Positions 10,951 to 22,300 of a stretch of 64,000 bases of DNA are shown in pieces. Every line of letters begins with the position of its first letter. Position 1 is the stretch's first letter. The stretch lies in IMG/VR virus record IMGVR_UViG_3300028129_000005, positions 62,001 to 126,000 of that record; one strand, given 5' to 3'. The notes under the pieces are model-generated. The model was not told where the DNA came from. It saw only the letters and a list, made by a program, of their open reading frames with translations, and made no database searches. The stretch is from a virus. Made by a program: the position numbers and the translations under genes.

Positions 10951-13900
10951 ATGGCGATAACGATTAACACACAAGCAGAAGGTATTTCGTATAAGGATAA
11001 GTCCTTTGCCCTATTAAGAACTAACCCCAAGTTAACTTCTAATGTCAAATTAATTACTGACGAAGAGGGAGATATCTATTTAAGCTCAATCAAGGCAAAT
11101 AGAACTCTATCGCAGTATGAATATCAGAAATATCCTATTTCTAGTTCAGGTGAATATTGTAGGGACGTTGCTCAGTTTTACGGAAGATTAAGTAAAGATG
11201 AAAGATATCAGGTCGGTAGGGAATTTACAGATCTAAGTGTTTCTAAAGACTATTCTACACAATATGAAAACCTATATAATTACGGAGCTTCATTCAATTA
11301 TACAAAGGCCTATGACGAGCAATATAGAATATTTGCTCCAATATGGTTAGAAGAAAGTGTTCCTGAAAAATTTATAATTTATAGAATTAAAGATGTAGAT
11401 TTTAAAGAAAAATCTTTAGAAGATGATCCTAGTCAAAATTCTAGAATTCAAGAAATGTTATCTAATGCGACTTTAATAAAATCGTATGATATGACTAATA
11501 ACTCTAAGCTAGGGAGATATCTAAATAGTCACGTATCTAATCCCTTAATTCCTAAGTCGCATATTGATTTTAATTTTGAACTGGATGATCCTACTTCCTT
11601 TAACGGAATAGACGTAATGTTAGGTGGCTTTGTTGAAAAGTCAGATTATATAGATGATGATTACGTTAAAGAAGACCTTCCCGAAATTTTAGCTAATAAT
11701 ACATTAACAACTAGCTTTGAAAGAAACGGAATTGTTTCTCACAATATAATTAATTTAGAATTTTTATTTGACGATAATGAAGCCGACGACTATAATGTTT
11801 ATAGATATTTTGGAATTTTCGTAGATGAACATCAAGAAGGAACTGTAGTTGTCAATTCTGTAAATTCAATAGGACACTTAAATTTAGATATAAGCAATTC
11901 ATCGTCTGACGAATTAGATAAATTACCATCTATAAAGGATTACACCCAGCCGATTCTTGGATGGGTAAAAGATATTAATAATAAATATCATAACGTTTTA
12001 AATAGATTTAGAAAGACTAGAATAGAAAAAAACCAAATACTAACATCATATAATGGAGACTCTTCTATTTTTGTAAATAAAAAACAAACAGAGTTTAACA
12101 CCCCCGTAATAAACAAAACACCATTTAATGGTTTTATAGAATTAAATATAATAGACCAGCCTTCTGATAATGATAAAGTATTTTTAGGAGACTTGCTCGA
12201 GATAAGTATTGAAAACTTTAATTTGGGTGATTTTGTTTTAATCGCAGACACTTCTCTTCCAATTGGAACATTTCAAGAAAATAGATATTCTGCAATAGGT
12301 AATACTTCTCAAATAGCAGCAGCACTTGCAGCGGCGATTAGAAATGCAGAAGTTATACCGTATAATGCTAGCTCTATAAAGAACAGGGTGATCATAGATG
12401 ACTACTCACAGGGAAGGAATAAGAATACAACTGTATTTGGTATTAGTTCATCTAATCCGAACCCCTTTATCGATATGCAAAGTTCAACCGACGCAAATCT
12501 TGCATTTTCAAATAAGTATAACGACTTTATAAGTGAAGGTGGAACTGTTACGGGTGGATTGCAATTAGGAGACTATGAAATTTACACTATGATTGGTGGA
12601 TGTTCTGTTAATCAGGGTGTATTAATATCCCCTAACGAAATAGGAAACCTACAGGTAGGGTATTTTATTAAAGAACTTAATAAGGATAACTATGTTAGGA
12701 TTATAGAAATAATAAAAGATCCTTATTCAGAAAACTTTAGAGTTATTTTTCAAAAACCGGTGGTTTTTTCAATGGACAATGTGATTACAAGTTATGAAAC
12801 CTATGATACTCCCTTTGGAAAGTTTTCAGCGTATGATTTCAAGGATTTTAATTTTGATTTCTACGATACTTCAAATTCTAAAATAGACTTTTTAGTTTTA
12901 GAGAGCATGCAATATAAGAATGATGAAGCTTCGTTTGGAGTAGCAAATGTTTCTTCCATTTACGTCCTCGAAGCCAATGACCAACCTTTTCCTGGAGCAG
13001 ATCCTTATATATTAATACATGATATAGACGTTAGTGAATTTATTAAAAAAGGAGACTTTGTAAAGGTCGATACGGTAGGTAATCCTGGTGAACAGGAATG
13101 GACAGAGGTAAAAGATGTAATCTATACATCAATGGGTACGATGTTCTTTACTAAAATAATCACGAAGGATTTAGCATCTGCTAATTATTTTTTCAACCAG
13201 TCTAACGTTGCTGATATCTATGAAGATTTTATATTTAAACCGGGTCCTGGTAATAGTCAATTATTTAAGTTTAAATCTTTATCTAGTATTATTAGAGATG
13301 ATATAGTTGAAAGTGATTTTATAGATACAGAAATCATTAATGAATATGATAGGTTAAAGGAGAACTCATTAAAGGAGACGAGTGTTAATTCAAGAGTCGT
13401 ACCTACTATATGTAAATTTAATTTAAAAGATTCTACTAACTCTAGAAATTTATCATACATCCTAAACACCAATGAAGCATTCGGTGTAAATAATTTATCA
13501 GCTGATATTACTAAACTTTCAGAAAGATCAGCTGAAAAACTAAATATGGAACACTTCTATATACATAATATTCCTACATATTTATTAGAACCTAGCAGTA
13601 TTCCATTACTTATGGATTATGTCTATGAAGGGTACGAAAAGCCTTATTCAGAATTAGTCGCAAATTTAAAAAGCACTGACTTTGATTATTTTTCAACTAT
13701 ATTAAACTATACAGGTGCTCATCAAAATGATAGCTCAGGTCTAGCGACAATTGAACCCGGTGAATGGGTTAATTCAACCCCACTTAAAATGTACACTAAA
13801 ATGCAAGGTGGAGATTCTGTTAATTTTTCATCTACAGTTTTTAAAGGATTAAGATATATTTATAAAGATAGAACTGAATTTTTATCGACTAGCCCGATAT

Positions 13901-15780
13901 CTTTTAAATCTTCGTCTGATGTAAATGATTTTAAAGTTGCAACAATACTTAACTATACTTCTAACGACGAAATAAACAACACGGGAGTAGATATAGAGGT
14001 TGTAAGAAATAATAAATTTAAAACTATTAGCATTCTTATAAATTTACAAGTTCCTACAAATGATATATCACAATTAGACAGATATTTGTTATATAATTTA
14101 AATGACCTTTTAAATGAAGGAGAAATACTTGATAGTAATATTAGAGGTTTCTTAGAGTTTGGAGGTAGCTCAGTAACAGTATGGAATACTGAAGATCCTG
14201 AAATTACAACGATAGTGGAAGCTTCGGTGCAATCAGTTGGCGAAAATACACCTAAATTTACACAAGACATTTTTAAAATAGATGAGCAATATTCATATAT
14301 ATTATTTGAAAGTGGAAATGAAACTTATTCTTTACAGGTTGTTTCGGTGATAGACGATTCACAAATAATAGTTAAAGGTCTTCCTTACCTATGGGTATTA
14401 AATCAGCAGACTGGAGAATATTATCAGGATTTAGATGTACCCTATGACGATCCAACTACGATTCCTAACATTATACCTCTTAAATATTATAACGGTGGTA
14501 AAAAGGCATGGGATAATGCATTACAAGACGTTTCTTCATTTGGATTTGCAGATAGAATTAATACACATAGAGATATAACGTATACTACTATTCTAGAGAA
14601 TGGAGATATAGAGTCAGGTCAGTTTTGTTTAGAAATACAAAGCGGTGTTGAGTTTGTAAAAACCTCAATTTTAGACATAGAAATAGATGATGATAAACCT
14701 AAGGCATTTAAATTAAATAATGATAATATAGGTTATAATCTGGTTGCAAGAGAAGATGGTGGATATTACACTACTCTTAAAAGAATGAACGGTAGCTATG
14801 ATCCTTTATTTAAAGATGTTGTAACTTTTTCATCTCCCTATGGCAATTATAAATTTAGAAATACCTTAGATTCTTTTAATGAAGAGCAAGAGAACAGGTT
14901 GAAAAAATACAACAGACTGATAGGAGTAAATTGTATGTTTAATTCTAATTTAGGAGTTGATGAAAATTACGGAATTATCAATAACTTTTTCTTTCATAAA
15001 GTAAATGAATTACAGCCGAAGGTTATTAAACTAAGTCAAGAATCAGATAAACTACCCCTATATCCATTAATTGGAGAAATAGCAATAGATAAAAAAGATT
15101 TAAACCTATTTAAGAGTAAATATGCTAAAGACTATTATACAAGGTCCTTTGGTGGAACAAATAGATCAAAGGAAGTCCATGGAACATTAAGCCCTATAGA
15201 AGAAAGATCTTTCTTTGCATCTACAATAATGAAAGTTAAAAATGAATATGATATAACTTCATACAATTTAAAAAGAGTAAGATCTCTTCAAGCGTTAGAT
15301 GTAATTAGATATGATGAAAGAGAAGATGATGGTGCTTATATTTTTGAAGATTCTCAAAAAATTCACATTGACTTCTACATCGCTAATTCTATTGTAAGAA
15401 AATTAAAAGAAGAAAATATAACTGCGTATTATTCAAGGTACGCTACTTCTGAATATTCGTATGGAGATAAAACAACATTGGAAGATGATTCAACAATATA
15501 CATTGAAGAAAACATTATACCTAGATTTATAATAGATCAAATAAAGGTATATGGAACTGAAATAGCAGGGTATCTTCCAAGTGATGATATAAATCAATCT
15601 AAATATAGTGAATTGGAAAGCGTAACTAATATAGAAGATATTACATCTGATGGGTTTTTTGAACTTACTAATTTTGAAATCAGAAGTTTCGCTGAAAAGC
15701 CTTTAAATTTCAGATTAATATATAATAAAAAACCAGGGTATCGATATAATTTGAGGGTCCATTCTAAAATAATTGCATAA
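10951..15780 (+). CDS. Giant tail/virion structural protein, unknown family
   Basis: At 1609 residues this is the longest gene in the window. It is acidic, rich in Asn, Asp, Ser, Tyr and Ile, with no membrane segment or signal peptide. The sequence alternates short beta-rich blocks with loops, as in repeated adhesin or baseplate-peripheral domains, but no clear tandem repeat is visible by eye. It has its own candidate late promoter (GATATATA at 10,915) 28 bases upstream of the ATG, and the collagen-repeat fibre gene begins two bases after its stop. Co-transcription with the fibre suggests a role in the adsorption apparatus. This is inference; no homologue is recognised. Confidence 0.5.
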   Translation: MAITINTQAEGISYKDKSFALLRTNPKLTSNVKLITDEEGDIYLSSIKANRTLSQYEYQKYPISSSGEYCRDVAQFYGRLSKDERYQVGREFTDLSVSKDYSTQYENLYNYGASFNYTKAYDEQYRIFAPIWLEESVPEKFIIYRIKDVDFKEKSLEDDPSQNSRIQEMLSNATLIKSYDMTNNSKLGRYLNSHVSNPLIPKSHIDFNFELDDPTSFNGIDVMLGGFVEKSDYIDDDYVKEDLPEILANNTLTTSFERNGIVSHNIINLEFLFDDNEADDYNVYRYFGIFVDEHQEGTVVVNSVNSIGHLNLDISNSSSDELDKLPSIKDYTQPILGWVKDINNKYHNVLNRFRKTRIEKNQILTSYNGDSSIFVNKKQTEFNTPVINKTPFNGFIELNIIDQPSDNDKVFLGDLLEISIENFNLGDFVLIADTSLPIGTFQENRYSAIGNTSQIAAALAAAIRNAEVIPYNASSIKNRVIIDDYSQGRNKNTTVFGISSSNPNPFIDMQSSTDANLAFSNKYNDFISEGGTVTGGLQLGDYEIYTMIGGCSVNQGVLISPNEIGNLQVGYFIKELNKDNYVRIIEIIKDPYSENFRVIFQKPVVFSMDNVITSYETYDTPFGKFSAYDFKDFNFDFYDTSNSKIDFLVLESMQYKNDEASFGVANVSSIYVLEANDQPFPGADPYILIHDIDVSEFIKKGDFVKVDTVGNPGEQEWTEVKDVIYTSMGTMFFTKIITKDLASANYFFNQSNVADIYEDFIFKPGPGNSQLFKFKSLSSIIRDDIVESDFIDTEIINEYDRLKENSLKETSVNSRVVPTICKFNLKDSTNSRNLSYILNTNEAFGVNNLSADITKLSERSAEKLNMEHFYIHNIPTYLLEPSSIPLLMDYVYEGYEKPYSELVANLKSTDFDYFSTILNYTGAHQNDSSGLATIEPGEWVNSTPLKMYTKMQGGDSVNFSSTVFKGLRYIYKDRTEFLSTSPISFKSSSDVNDFKVATILNYTSNDEINNTGVDIEVVRNNKFKTISILINLQVPTNDISQLDRYLLYNLNDLLNEGEILDSNIRGFLEFGGSSVTVWNTEDPEITTIVEASVQSVGENTPKFTQDIFKIDEQYSYILFESGNETYSLQVVSVIDDSQIIVKGLPYLWVLNQQTGEYYQDLDVPYDDPTTIPNIIPLKYYNGGKKAWDNALQDVSSFGFADRINTHRDITYTTILENGDIESGQFCLEIQSGVEFVKTSILDIEIDDDKPKAFKLNNDNIGYNLVAREDGGYYTTLKRMNGSYDPLFKDVVTFSSPYGNYKFRNTLDSFNEEQENRLKKYNRLIGVNCMFNSNLGVDENYGIINNFFFHKVNELQPKVIKLSQESDKLPLYPLIGEIAIDKKDLNLFKSKYAKDYYTRSFGGTNRSKEVHGTLSPIEERSFFASTIMKVKNEYDITSYNLKRVRSLQALDVIRYDEREDDGAYIFEDSQKIHIDFYIANSIVRKLKEENITAYYSRYATSEYSYGDKTTLEDDSTIYIEENIIPRFIIDQIKVYGTEIAGYLPSDDINQSKYSELESVTNIEDITSDGFFELTNFEIRSFAEKPLNFRLIYNKKPGYRYNLRVHSKIIA

Positions 15781-15782
15781 AA

Positions 15783-18700
15783 ATGAACATAAGAATCAAA
15801 GAACTTTTTAAGAGTGATCTAGATCCTAACAGTAGTGAATGGTGGTCAAAGGATAAAATTGATAAAATTAATTTTAATTTTAGACTAATGAAAAACGGAG
15901 GGCCAAGTGGCCCTGTAGGAATTGAAGGACCAAATGGTGAAGATGGTGATAAGGGTGAAGACGGTCTACAAGGAACTGAGGGACCACGTGGAACACAGGG
16001 TATGATAGGACCAGAGTCAAGTGGAACTTGGAAATCACAAGAGATAACAGATGATAATAATCCAACACAAAGGGTAATATATCCTTCCGTTGCTGTTAAT
16101 CAGAGTGGAACGGTTACATTAGCAATTGGTGCATCGGCTCATTTAGATAGCAATGGGGAATTAATAAGTCCTTATTATGGTGAATTATCAACAGAGCCTG
16201 TCAGTGCTTCGAAGAGCGGAACATTAAATATTATAACAGAAGCTTCAACCGGTTCAAGCCCCAATAACCCCACTCCATCTCCTCAGAATTCTATCATATT
16301 TGCAGAAGATAAACATCTCGATAAGTCATATAATATTGGATTAAAAATAGAAGAAGATAGTAATAATATTGAATTTCCTGTTTTAACATTTACTCCGGAT
16401 ATCAATGCTGATCACGTAAATAATAAATTTGCTATAAAATTTGATAGAGACAATAGGTTTTATTTTAATGGAACCATTCAAAACGTATTAGGTGCCGAAT
16501 CCGTAATTCCGTATGAACTTAATGTAGATGCAACCTCGCCGGGTAGTGTAATAGAATTTAAAGTAGGGGAGATAAAGTATTCTAATCACTCTCCAAGTTT
16601 AAATAAATTACTAAAATCACACGACACACAGGGAAGAGTTGAATGGGAAGATGTTTTTAACATGTTTCAAGTATTCCCCGTGGGATCTATAATAAGAATA
16701 CCCAGTGATACCTTCTTTGGTGAAGAGAACTTTAATCTATCGGATGCCGAGACAGGGCCTATGTTAATTGTAGACGGAGATGAAGTAATTAAAACAAACT
16801 TCGGATCAGGTAAACCAACCGGGCTTTATGCAGGATGGTACTTATGTAATGGAGAAACATGGGGTGATGGAGGAATCGTAGCATACGATACACCTAACTT
16901 AAACGGGTTTGACTGGGCTATTACTAATATAGCAGGTTTAACGGGAGATTTATCAGGCAGTACAAGTGGAGGTAGCTTAGCCACATATAATGGTAATATA
17001 CTTTTTTCAGGAGGAGTTAGTGCATTGGGTCTCGATGGTTCTGGATTAAACCCTAATGTCATATCACATTCTTTTGATAATAGTACAGAAGATGTAAGAA
17101 TATATGACAATGAAAATATACAGTTTGCGCCTTCTGAGCATATCATAATGGGAGAACAAATTAGTATAATTTATTTGAAAGAATATGATTATAAGTGGAG
17201 TACGGCCGCCGCCTCTACCAGCTCTTCTAATATACAATTACAATATCACGCGATGACAGGATCTATGGATTCAAATACTATCGCACCAGGCACGTACAGC
17301 ACTAACATAGATATTGCAATGCAATATGCAACTACATTAAACCCAGAAACAATACAATGGACGGCAGACGGTGCTCCAAGTGATGGAGCTCAATTAGATG
17401 CTTATTGGAATAACGATAATAATTTTGCAAATGGTAATGTAAGATGCTATTCAAACGGACAGGAATTAGCAGACGGATGGTTAGCTAGAGAATCTGGTGG
17501 ACAGAATGGATGGGGCTATGCAAGAAAATATATTAATGGTGTTGGGATATCTTCAGATGACGCTTTAGAAACAGAGCCTAAAGAATGCTGGATGATGTAT
17601 TCTGAAAGTGTAAATGGAGTTGACGGTACGTATTCTAGCATTGGTATTTCTAATAACGGACTGCTCCCTCCTGTAACAATGACAGAGGCAGATGTAACCG
17701 GGTTTACTGGATGGCCAGCCGGCACTTCTTTGGAAAAAGTATTTATTTCTAATAAAATAGACAATCATCCAGATGTCGTGGGATCTTCTAGTGATTTTAA
17801 AGATTATGAAAATACTTCACATATATGGAAACGTAATGATGGAAATAATACCATAGATCAATTAACTGATGGTTGGTATAGGAGTGTACCAAATACGGAT
17901 ACGTATCTGGTTAATTTTGGCTTCGGTGGTATGTTAACAATAGATTCTGGATTATATATGGCATGGAGAAAATATTGGTCAGCAAATGATAATGAATTTA
18001 AAGGAGATGTTATAAAATCTAGATTTGTACAATGGTCGAGTGGAGACCTTTCTCTTGGAATAGGTGCTACTACGGCATGTGATGCAACTTCAGGTAATGA
18101 TATATTTTATTCTTCTGATATGTTTGAATTAGGAGAAAACCCTGGATCATGGCGCGTAACGAATTTAGGTGCATCTAATTCAAATGCCGAGAATGAAGGT
18201 AGAGTTTCGTCATGGTTGTCAAACCAAATATACGTAAGACAAGACCAGAGTTCTAACACAGTTCTTTATAGTTCAATCGCTAATCTTGGAAAATATCCAC
18301 TTACATTATTAAAATCAGATACCTTTATTCCAGGAACAAACATCTCGATAAAAATAGCCGACTGGACTGGAGACTCTGGTACATCAGGATATACAGGTGA
18401 ACATTATAAAGCTATTGATTCAAATAGTCAAGCAACTGCCACTAATCCGACAGAATGCTCGGGAGGAAGTCCATCCGGTGTTATATTTGACTGGGATGAC
18501 GGAAATACCAATAATACACTTAATTATTTCGGTGGAGGAGGTAATGGAAATGTTTATTTTACGCTTAGTGGCATATCTCCATCCCAGCTTAGTTCTTCTA
18601 ATTTTACTATAGAGGATCCTAGCAACAGCATGAATTGGGCTAGTGTAAGTTTCAACCCAGGTGACAATTATGTATCACTAAGTATCATGACGCCAATAGA

Positions 18701-19277
18701 AGAGCCTAGTGAAATATTGGACTTAGATTTTGATTATAGTGGTACATTGAATGAACTCGCTAGCGATACTACTATAGGAATTTCCATTGATCCATGTCAC
18801 GTTGAAGGTACTGTAATTAGTATGGCAAATGGAACTACTAAATTAGTTGAAAACTTAAAAGTAGGAGATGTATTAGATTCGTTTGATATAAAAGGATTAA
18901 GCGATAGTGGTGAATGGAGAAATTTTAAAACTAATGCGATGGAATTCAGGGCTCCTAAGTCATCTGCTAAAATAGTCAGAATAATAAAAGGAACTTATAA
19001 GAACTATCAAGATATTAATAACGGATTAACTAAAATAACAAACGAACACCCTATATTAATAAAAAGACCAGATGGAGAAATATTCTTTAAACAGGCTCTT
19101 TATATTGATACGACCGACATGATATATGTTAATGAAAAATGGACAAGAGTTAACTCTAATGAAACTATTCACAAAACGGTTAACACATATTCTATTGATG
19201 TTGAAAATGAAGATGTTTATATTGCAGACGGTATTTTATGCCATAATGTTGAAGAGCTAGAGGAAAAGGTCCAGTAA
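15783..19277 (+). CDS. Tail fibre with collagen-like repeats, tail-collar-like domain and C-terminal Hint domain
   Basis: 1164 residues. Residues 1-40 carry an I-D-K-I-N-F-N-F motif shared with neighbouring fibres. Residues about 40-78 are Gly-x-y collagen-like repeats (GPSGPVGIEGPNGEDG). Near residues 343-375 is a tail-collar-like motif (GWYLCNGETWGDGG, then TPNLNGF). The long middle is Ser/Thr/Asn/Gly-rich and probably binds receptor. Residues 1005-1155 form a complete Hint/intein-like module: first Cys (CHVEGTVISMANG), an N-E-H-P block B, and a terminal His-Asn. Only nine residues follow and the +1 residue is Val, so protein splicing is unlikely but self-cleavage is plausible. The gene is followed by a separate paralogous fibre gene with no Hint. 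Confidence 0.75.
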   Translation: MNIRIKELFKSDLDPNSSEWWSKDKIDKINFNFRLMKNGGPSGPVGIEGPNGEDGDKGEDGLQGTEGPRGTQGMIGPESSGTWKSQEITDDNNPTQRVIYPSVAVNQSGTVTLAIGASAHLDSNGELISPYYGELSTEPVSASKSGTLNIITEASTGSSPNNPTPSPQNSIIFAEDKHLDKSYNIGLKIEEDSNNIEFPVLTFTPDINADHVNNKFAIKFDRDNRFYFNGTIQNVLGAESVIPYELNVDATSPGSVIEFKVGEIKYSNHSPSLNKLLKSHDTQGRVEWEDVFNMFQVFPVGSIIRIPSDTFFGEENFNLSDAETGPMLIVDGDEVIKTNFGSGKPTGLYAGWYLCNGETWGDGGIVAYDTPNLNGFDWAITNIAGLTGDLSGSTSGGSLATYNGNILFSGGVSALGLDGSGLNPNVISHSFDNSTEDVRIYDNENIQFAPSEHIIMGEQISIIYLKEYDYKWSTAAASTSSSNIQLQYHAMTGSMDSNTIAPGTYSTNIDIAMQYATTLNPETIQWTADGAPSDGAQLDAYWNNDNNFANGNVRCYSNGQELADGWLARESGGQNGWGYARKYINGVGISSDDALETEPKECWMMYSESVNGVDGTYSSIGISNNGLLPPVTMTEADVTGFTGWPAGTSLEKVFISNKIDNHPDVVGSSSDFKDYENTSHIWKRNDGNNTIDQLTDGWYRSVPNTDTYLVNFGFGGMLTIDSGLYMAWRKYWSANDNEFKGDVIKSRFVQWSSGDLSLGIGATTACDATSGNDIFYSSDMFELGENPGSWRVTNLGASNSNAENEGRVSSWLSNQIYVRQDQSSNTVLYSSIANLGKYPLTLLKSDTFIPGTNISIKIADWTGDSGTSGYTGEHYKAIDSNSQATATNPTECSGGSPSGVIFDWDDGNTNNTLNYFGGGGNGNVYFTLSGISPSQLSSSNFTIEDPSNSMNWASVSFNPGDNYVSLSIMTPIEEPSEILDLDFDYSGTLNELASDTTIGISIDPCHVEGTVISMANGTTKLVENLKVGDVLDSFDIKGLSDSGEWRNFKTNAMEFRAPKSSAKIVRIIKGTYKNYQDINNGLTKITNEHPILIKRPDGEIFFKQALYIDTTDMIYVNEKWTRVNSNETIHKTVNTYSIDVENEDVYIADGILCHNVEELEEKVQ
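18795..19247 (+). other. Hint (hedgehog/intein-like) autoprocessing domain within fibre gene
   Basis: Codes for residues 1005-1155 of the fibre protein. Visible blocks are: block A, Cys1005 followed by H-V-E-G-T-V-I-S-M and then L-K-V-G-D-V-L; block B, T-N-E-H-P-I-L-I; block F, Y-S-I-D-V-E-N-E-D-V-Y-I-A-D-G-I; block G, C-H-N ending at Asn1155. No homing-endonuclease insert is present. In bacterial intein-like domains Cys1 performs an N-S acyl shift and the terminal Asn can cyclise. Lack of Cys, Ser or Thr after the Asn argues against ordinary splicing. Confidence 0.75.
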
Positions 19278-19298
19278 TAATTAGTTCTAGAAATTAAA

Positions 19299-19306
19299 GA
19301 TATATA
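19299..19306 (+). promoter_or_regulatory. Candidate late promoter GATATATA
   Basis: Ends 23 bases before the second collagen-repeat fibre gene. Confidence 0.4.
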
Positions 19307-19329
19307 CTAAATAAATAAAGATTTAAGTA

Positions 19330-22300
19330 ATGCCAATACCTATTAATTTAAAGCAGATTCTACAATCTGATACACAACAGGAAAAACTGGATAAAGTTAA
19401 TTATAACTTTGATCAGTTAGTTGCTAATGGCGGTGGACCAATGGGAGCCACTGGTTCTATTGGTGAAACGGGATTTCAGGGTGCAACTGGTGACGATGGT
19501 CCTCAGGGTATTGACGGTCCTCAGGGTTTTCAAGGACCTGCTGACGCTTCTAATAATTCAAAATGGAAAGACGGAGCAATATGGTACAATGGAGCTCTTA
19601 ATATTAAAACTATAGTACCTGAACATGAGCTGGCAGGTCCAGCAACACAGGTGAATTTCCCTCCAACTAACGTATTATTAGGTTATGCAAGTAATGATGA
19701 TGAGTATAATGATTTAAATTTAATATCGGGGTATCTAAATAGCGTTTTATTAATTAATAAGAATTCAAATTATCATGATTCTAACATTAGATTAATATCT
19801 GAAAAAGGAACAGATAAGTATTTAGACATAGCATTGACTAATTATCCTGCTTTAAGTTCAATTGGCGAACAGTCTGTTCTAGAATTTAAATTTGCATCTA
19901 GTGTAGCGGCAGGAGAATATAGATGGAATGCAGATACGTACATAATCAACGATGTCAATGATAATGAGATGATGTCAATGGACGCTATTAACGGTGTAAA
20001 ATTTACAGGATCATTTCTTTCTACTAACGATGCAATATTTACAGGTAGTATTTTTAAAATTAATAACTCTTACGTAGGTGGAACAACTAACACTAACCCA
20101 GATGTAGATAAGATTGCGGTGGCATTAGACAATACTGGAACGATAGGTTTTAAGGAAGCATCTGAAATAGGTGCAAGTGTTCCCATAGGAACAATAATAT
20201 CTTTTCATTATGACACATATATTGATGTTAGTAACTTTACACAGAATCAAACAATAAATTTAAATAGTGATCCAAGTACGATAGATATTGTAGTTGGAAG
20301 AGGAGTTGCAGGTACGCAATATGAGGGATGGTATTTATGTAATGGTCAAACTTGGAAAAATAGTAATATAAACTACACTGTTCCTAATTTAAATTCCTTT
20401 TCATTTAATTTTACAACAAACGTAGGCCAAATAACATCACTAAGTGGTGCATCAAGACCTAATTTTATAGGAGGAGGTCTATTTACTTTCTCTCAAGACG
20501 CGAATTCAATTGAATATGATATAACTGTTGATTCTACAGAGGCATGGGTAAGTGAGACTTCAACTAATTCTAATTATGCAACAACTGAGTATGCGGTTGT
20601 TAAAACTCCTCAATTAATATATTTAGGAGCATCTGATTTATATTATAATGTTACAGGCCCTGCTCCTCTTACATTCCCTGCCATGTATTCTAAATTATTA
20701 GATAACAATAGCACAACATATAACGATGCAGTATTTCCTAATTCACCAGATGAAGCAGGAGCAGATAGATGGAGAGAAATAAATTTAGTAGATGCTAATG
20801 GATATCAAGGTAATTCGATTATCGTTGGACAGCCACTTCAATCAGCAGGTAGAGAAATTAAAAATACTACAACAGGAACATGGTCAGCAGGAAGTACGTC
20901 AGATGTTCAACTCGAATACGGCCAAGTTAATATATTTGACTTAAGATTAACAGCTAGAGGTAAAGATACCTCATGGTCATCAAATCCTTCTCCAGAATCA
21001 CCACCTAATTGCAATACTGAAAGAGAAGCAGAATCTTATTCATGGTTTACTGACTGGTCAGAAAGATGGAATGGAAATACATCTACTACATCTGCATGGA
21101 ATTACGTAGGAGAATTTAATCCAAGTTCAACTAGTTCATATTACGAAGGTCAGATTTTTAGTTATCAAAACAACTTTTATACAGTTTCTCCCGGACAGTC
21201 CAGTATGGGAATAGATCCGGTGGCTTTAAATATAACAGATCCATCTGCACATATAGTTGCAACTGGAAGCTCATGGGAAAAAGGAGGAAATAGCTGGTAT
21301 GGTACTCCTCGTTATTTTTATAGATTGCCTAAAGTAGAAGATCCTGAAGAAGAGAGTTGGCACTATAGTCCTATGAATCAATCAAACAGTCCTTCTAATT
21401 CTGCTCCTCCGCCGAACAACAGATTTAGTTTAACACTAACAGGAGGTAGAGGAGGATATGGCGATTGGGCTACTAATACATCAGACGGCGCAATAGTACG
21501 TCCAATATCGGGAAGCCCTGGTCAATTTGAGCCCGTATGGCCTTCACTTTATGAGCAGGCTAATTCTACCACAGCAAACGCATTAACAAGCGGAGAATTA
21601 TATGATCAACAGGGAAGATGGACATGGCCAGCAGAGGTCTTTTTAGACATTTATAATGATATAGGTCAAACTGTTGCGATGGTTCAAGTTCCTATAATTA
21701 CAAGATGGAACAAAGGTATAATAGAAGACCTCTATGATAGTTTAACAATAGACCCGACAACTGACTTTCCACAATATTCAATGCCATATAACTATACAGA
21801 GGGTACTAATCACTGGAATACGGCTGCAACAATAGGTACACAAGTTGGTCCGACAATAAGCGGTCCCGGTGGTACCATAGAAAAGATGTATAGCGGAGGA
21901 TGGGAAAACCCAGGGACAGGTGTATTATCTGGAGAAGATTGGGATTATTGGTATACTGGACAGAATGATACTGAATTTAGAAGATATCAGAGGGTTGAAT
22001 TTAAAATCCTAGTATCACCTTCAGTTTCAAACGACATATATTCTTATTTAGATAATAATCCTGGTTCTACTATTAAATTTAGAACTGCATGGTGGAGTGA
22101 TAAGATACAAGATGGAACCGAAGATTATTTAGATCCTGACACTGACAACGGTATATATAATGGCGGTGGAAGTCCGGATTACAGTTCTTCAGCATGGAAT
22201 AGACAGCCGGCTGGAATGGGATACGATCCATCAGTGTGCGTACAGAACTATAATCCACCTACTTCAGCACTTCAAATACAAGGAGGGTCTACCTTTAATT

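Noticed and set aside
15897-16020. True collagen gene or host-derived sequence
   Set aside because: Short Gly-x-y stretches are common trimerisation segments in phage fibres, and codon and base use match the neighbouring genes.
18397-18612. 71-codon + strand frame
   Set aside because: It lies wholly inside the Hint-bearing fibre gene in another frame and encodes a low-complexity Leu/Ile-rich product with no start context.
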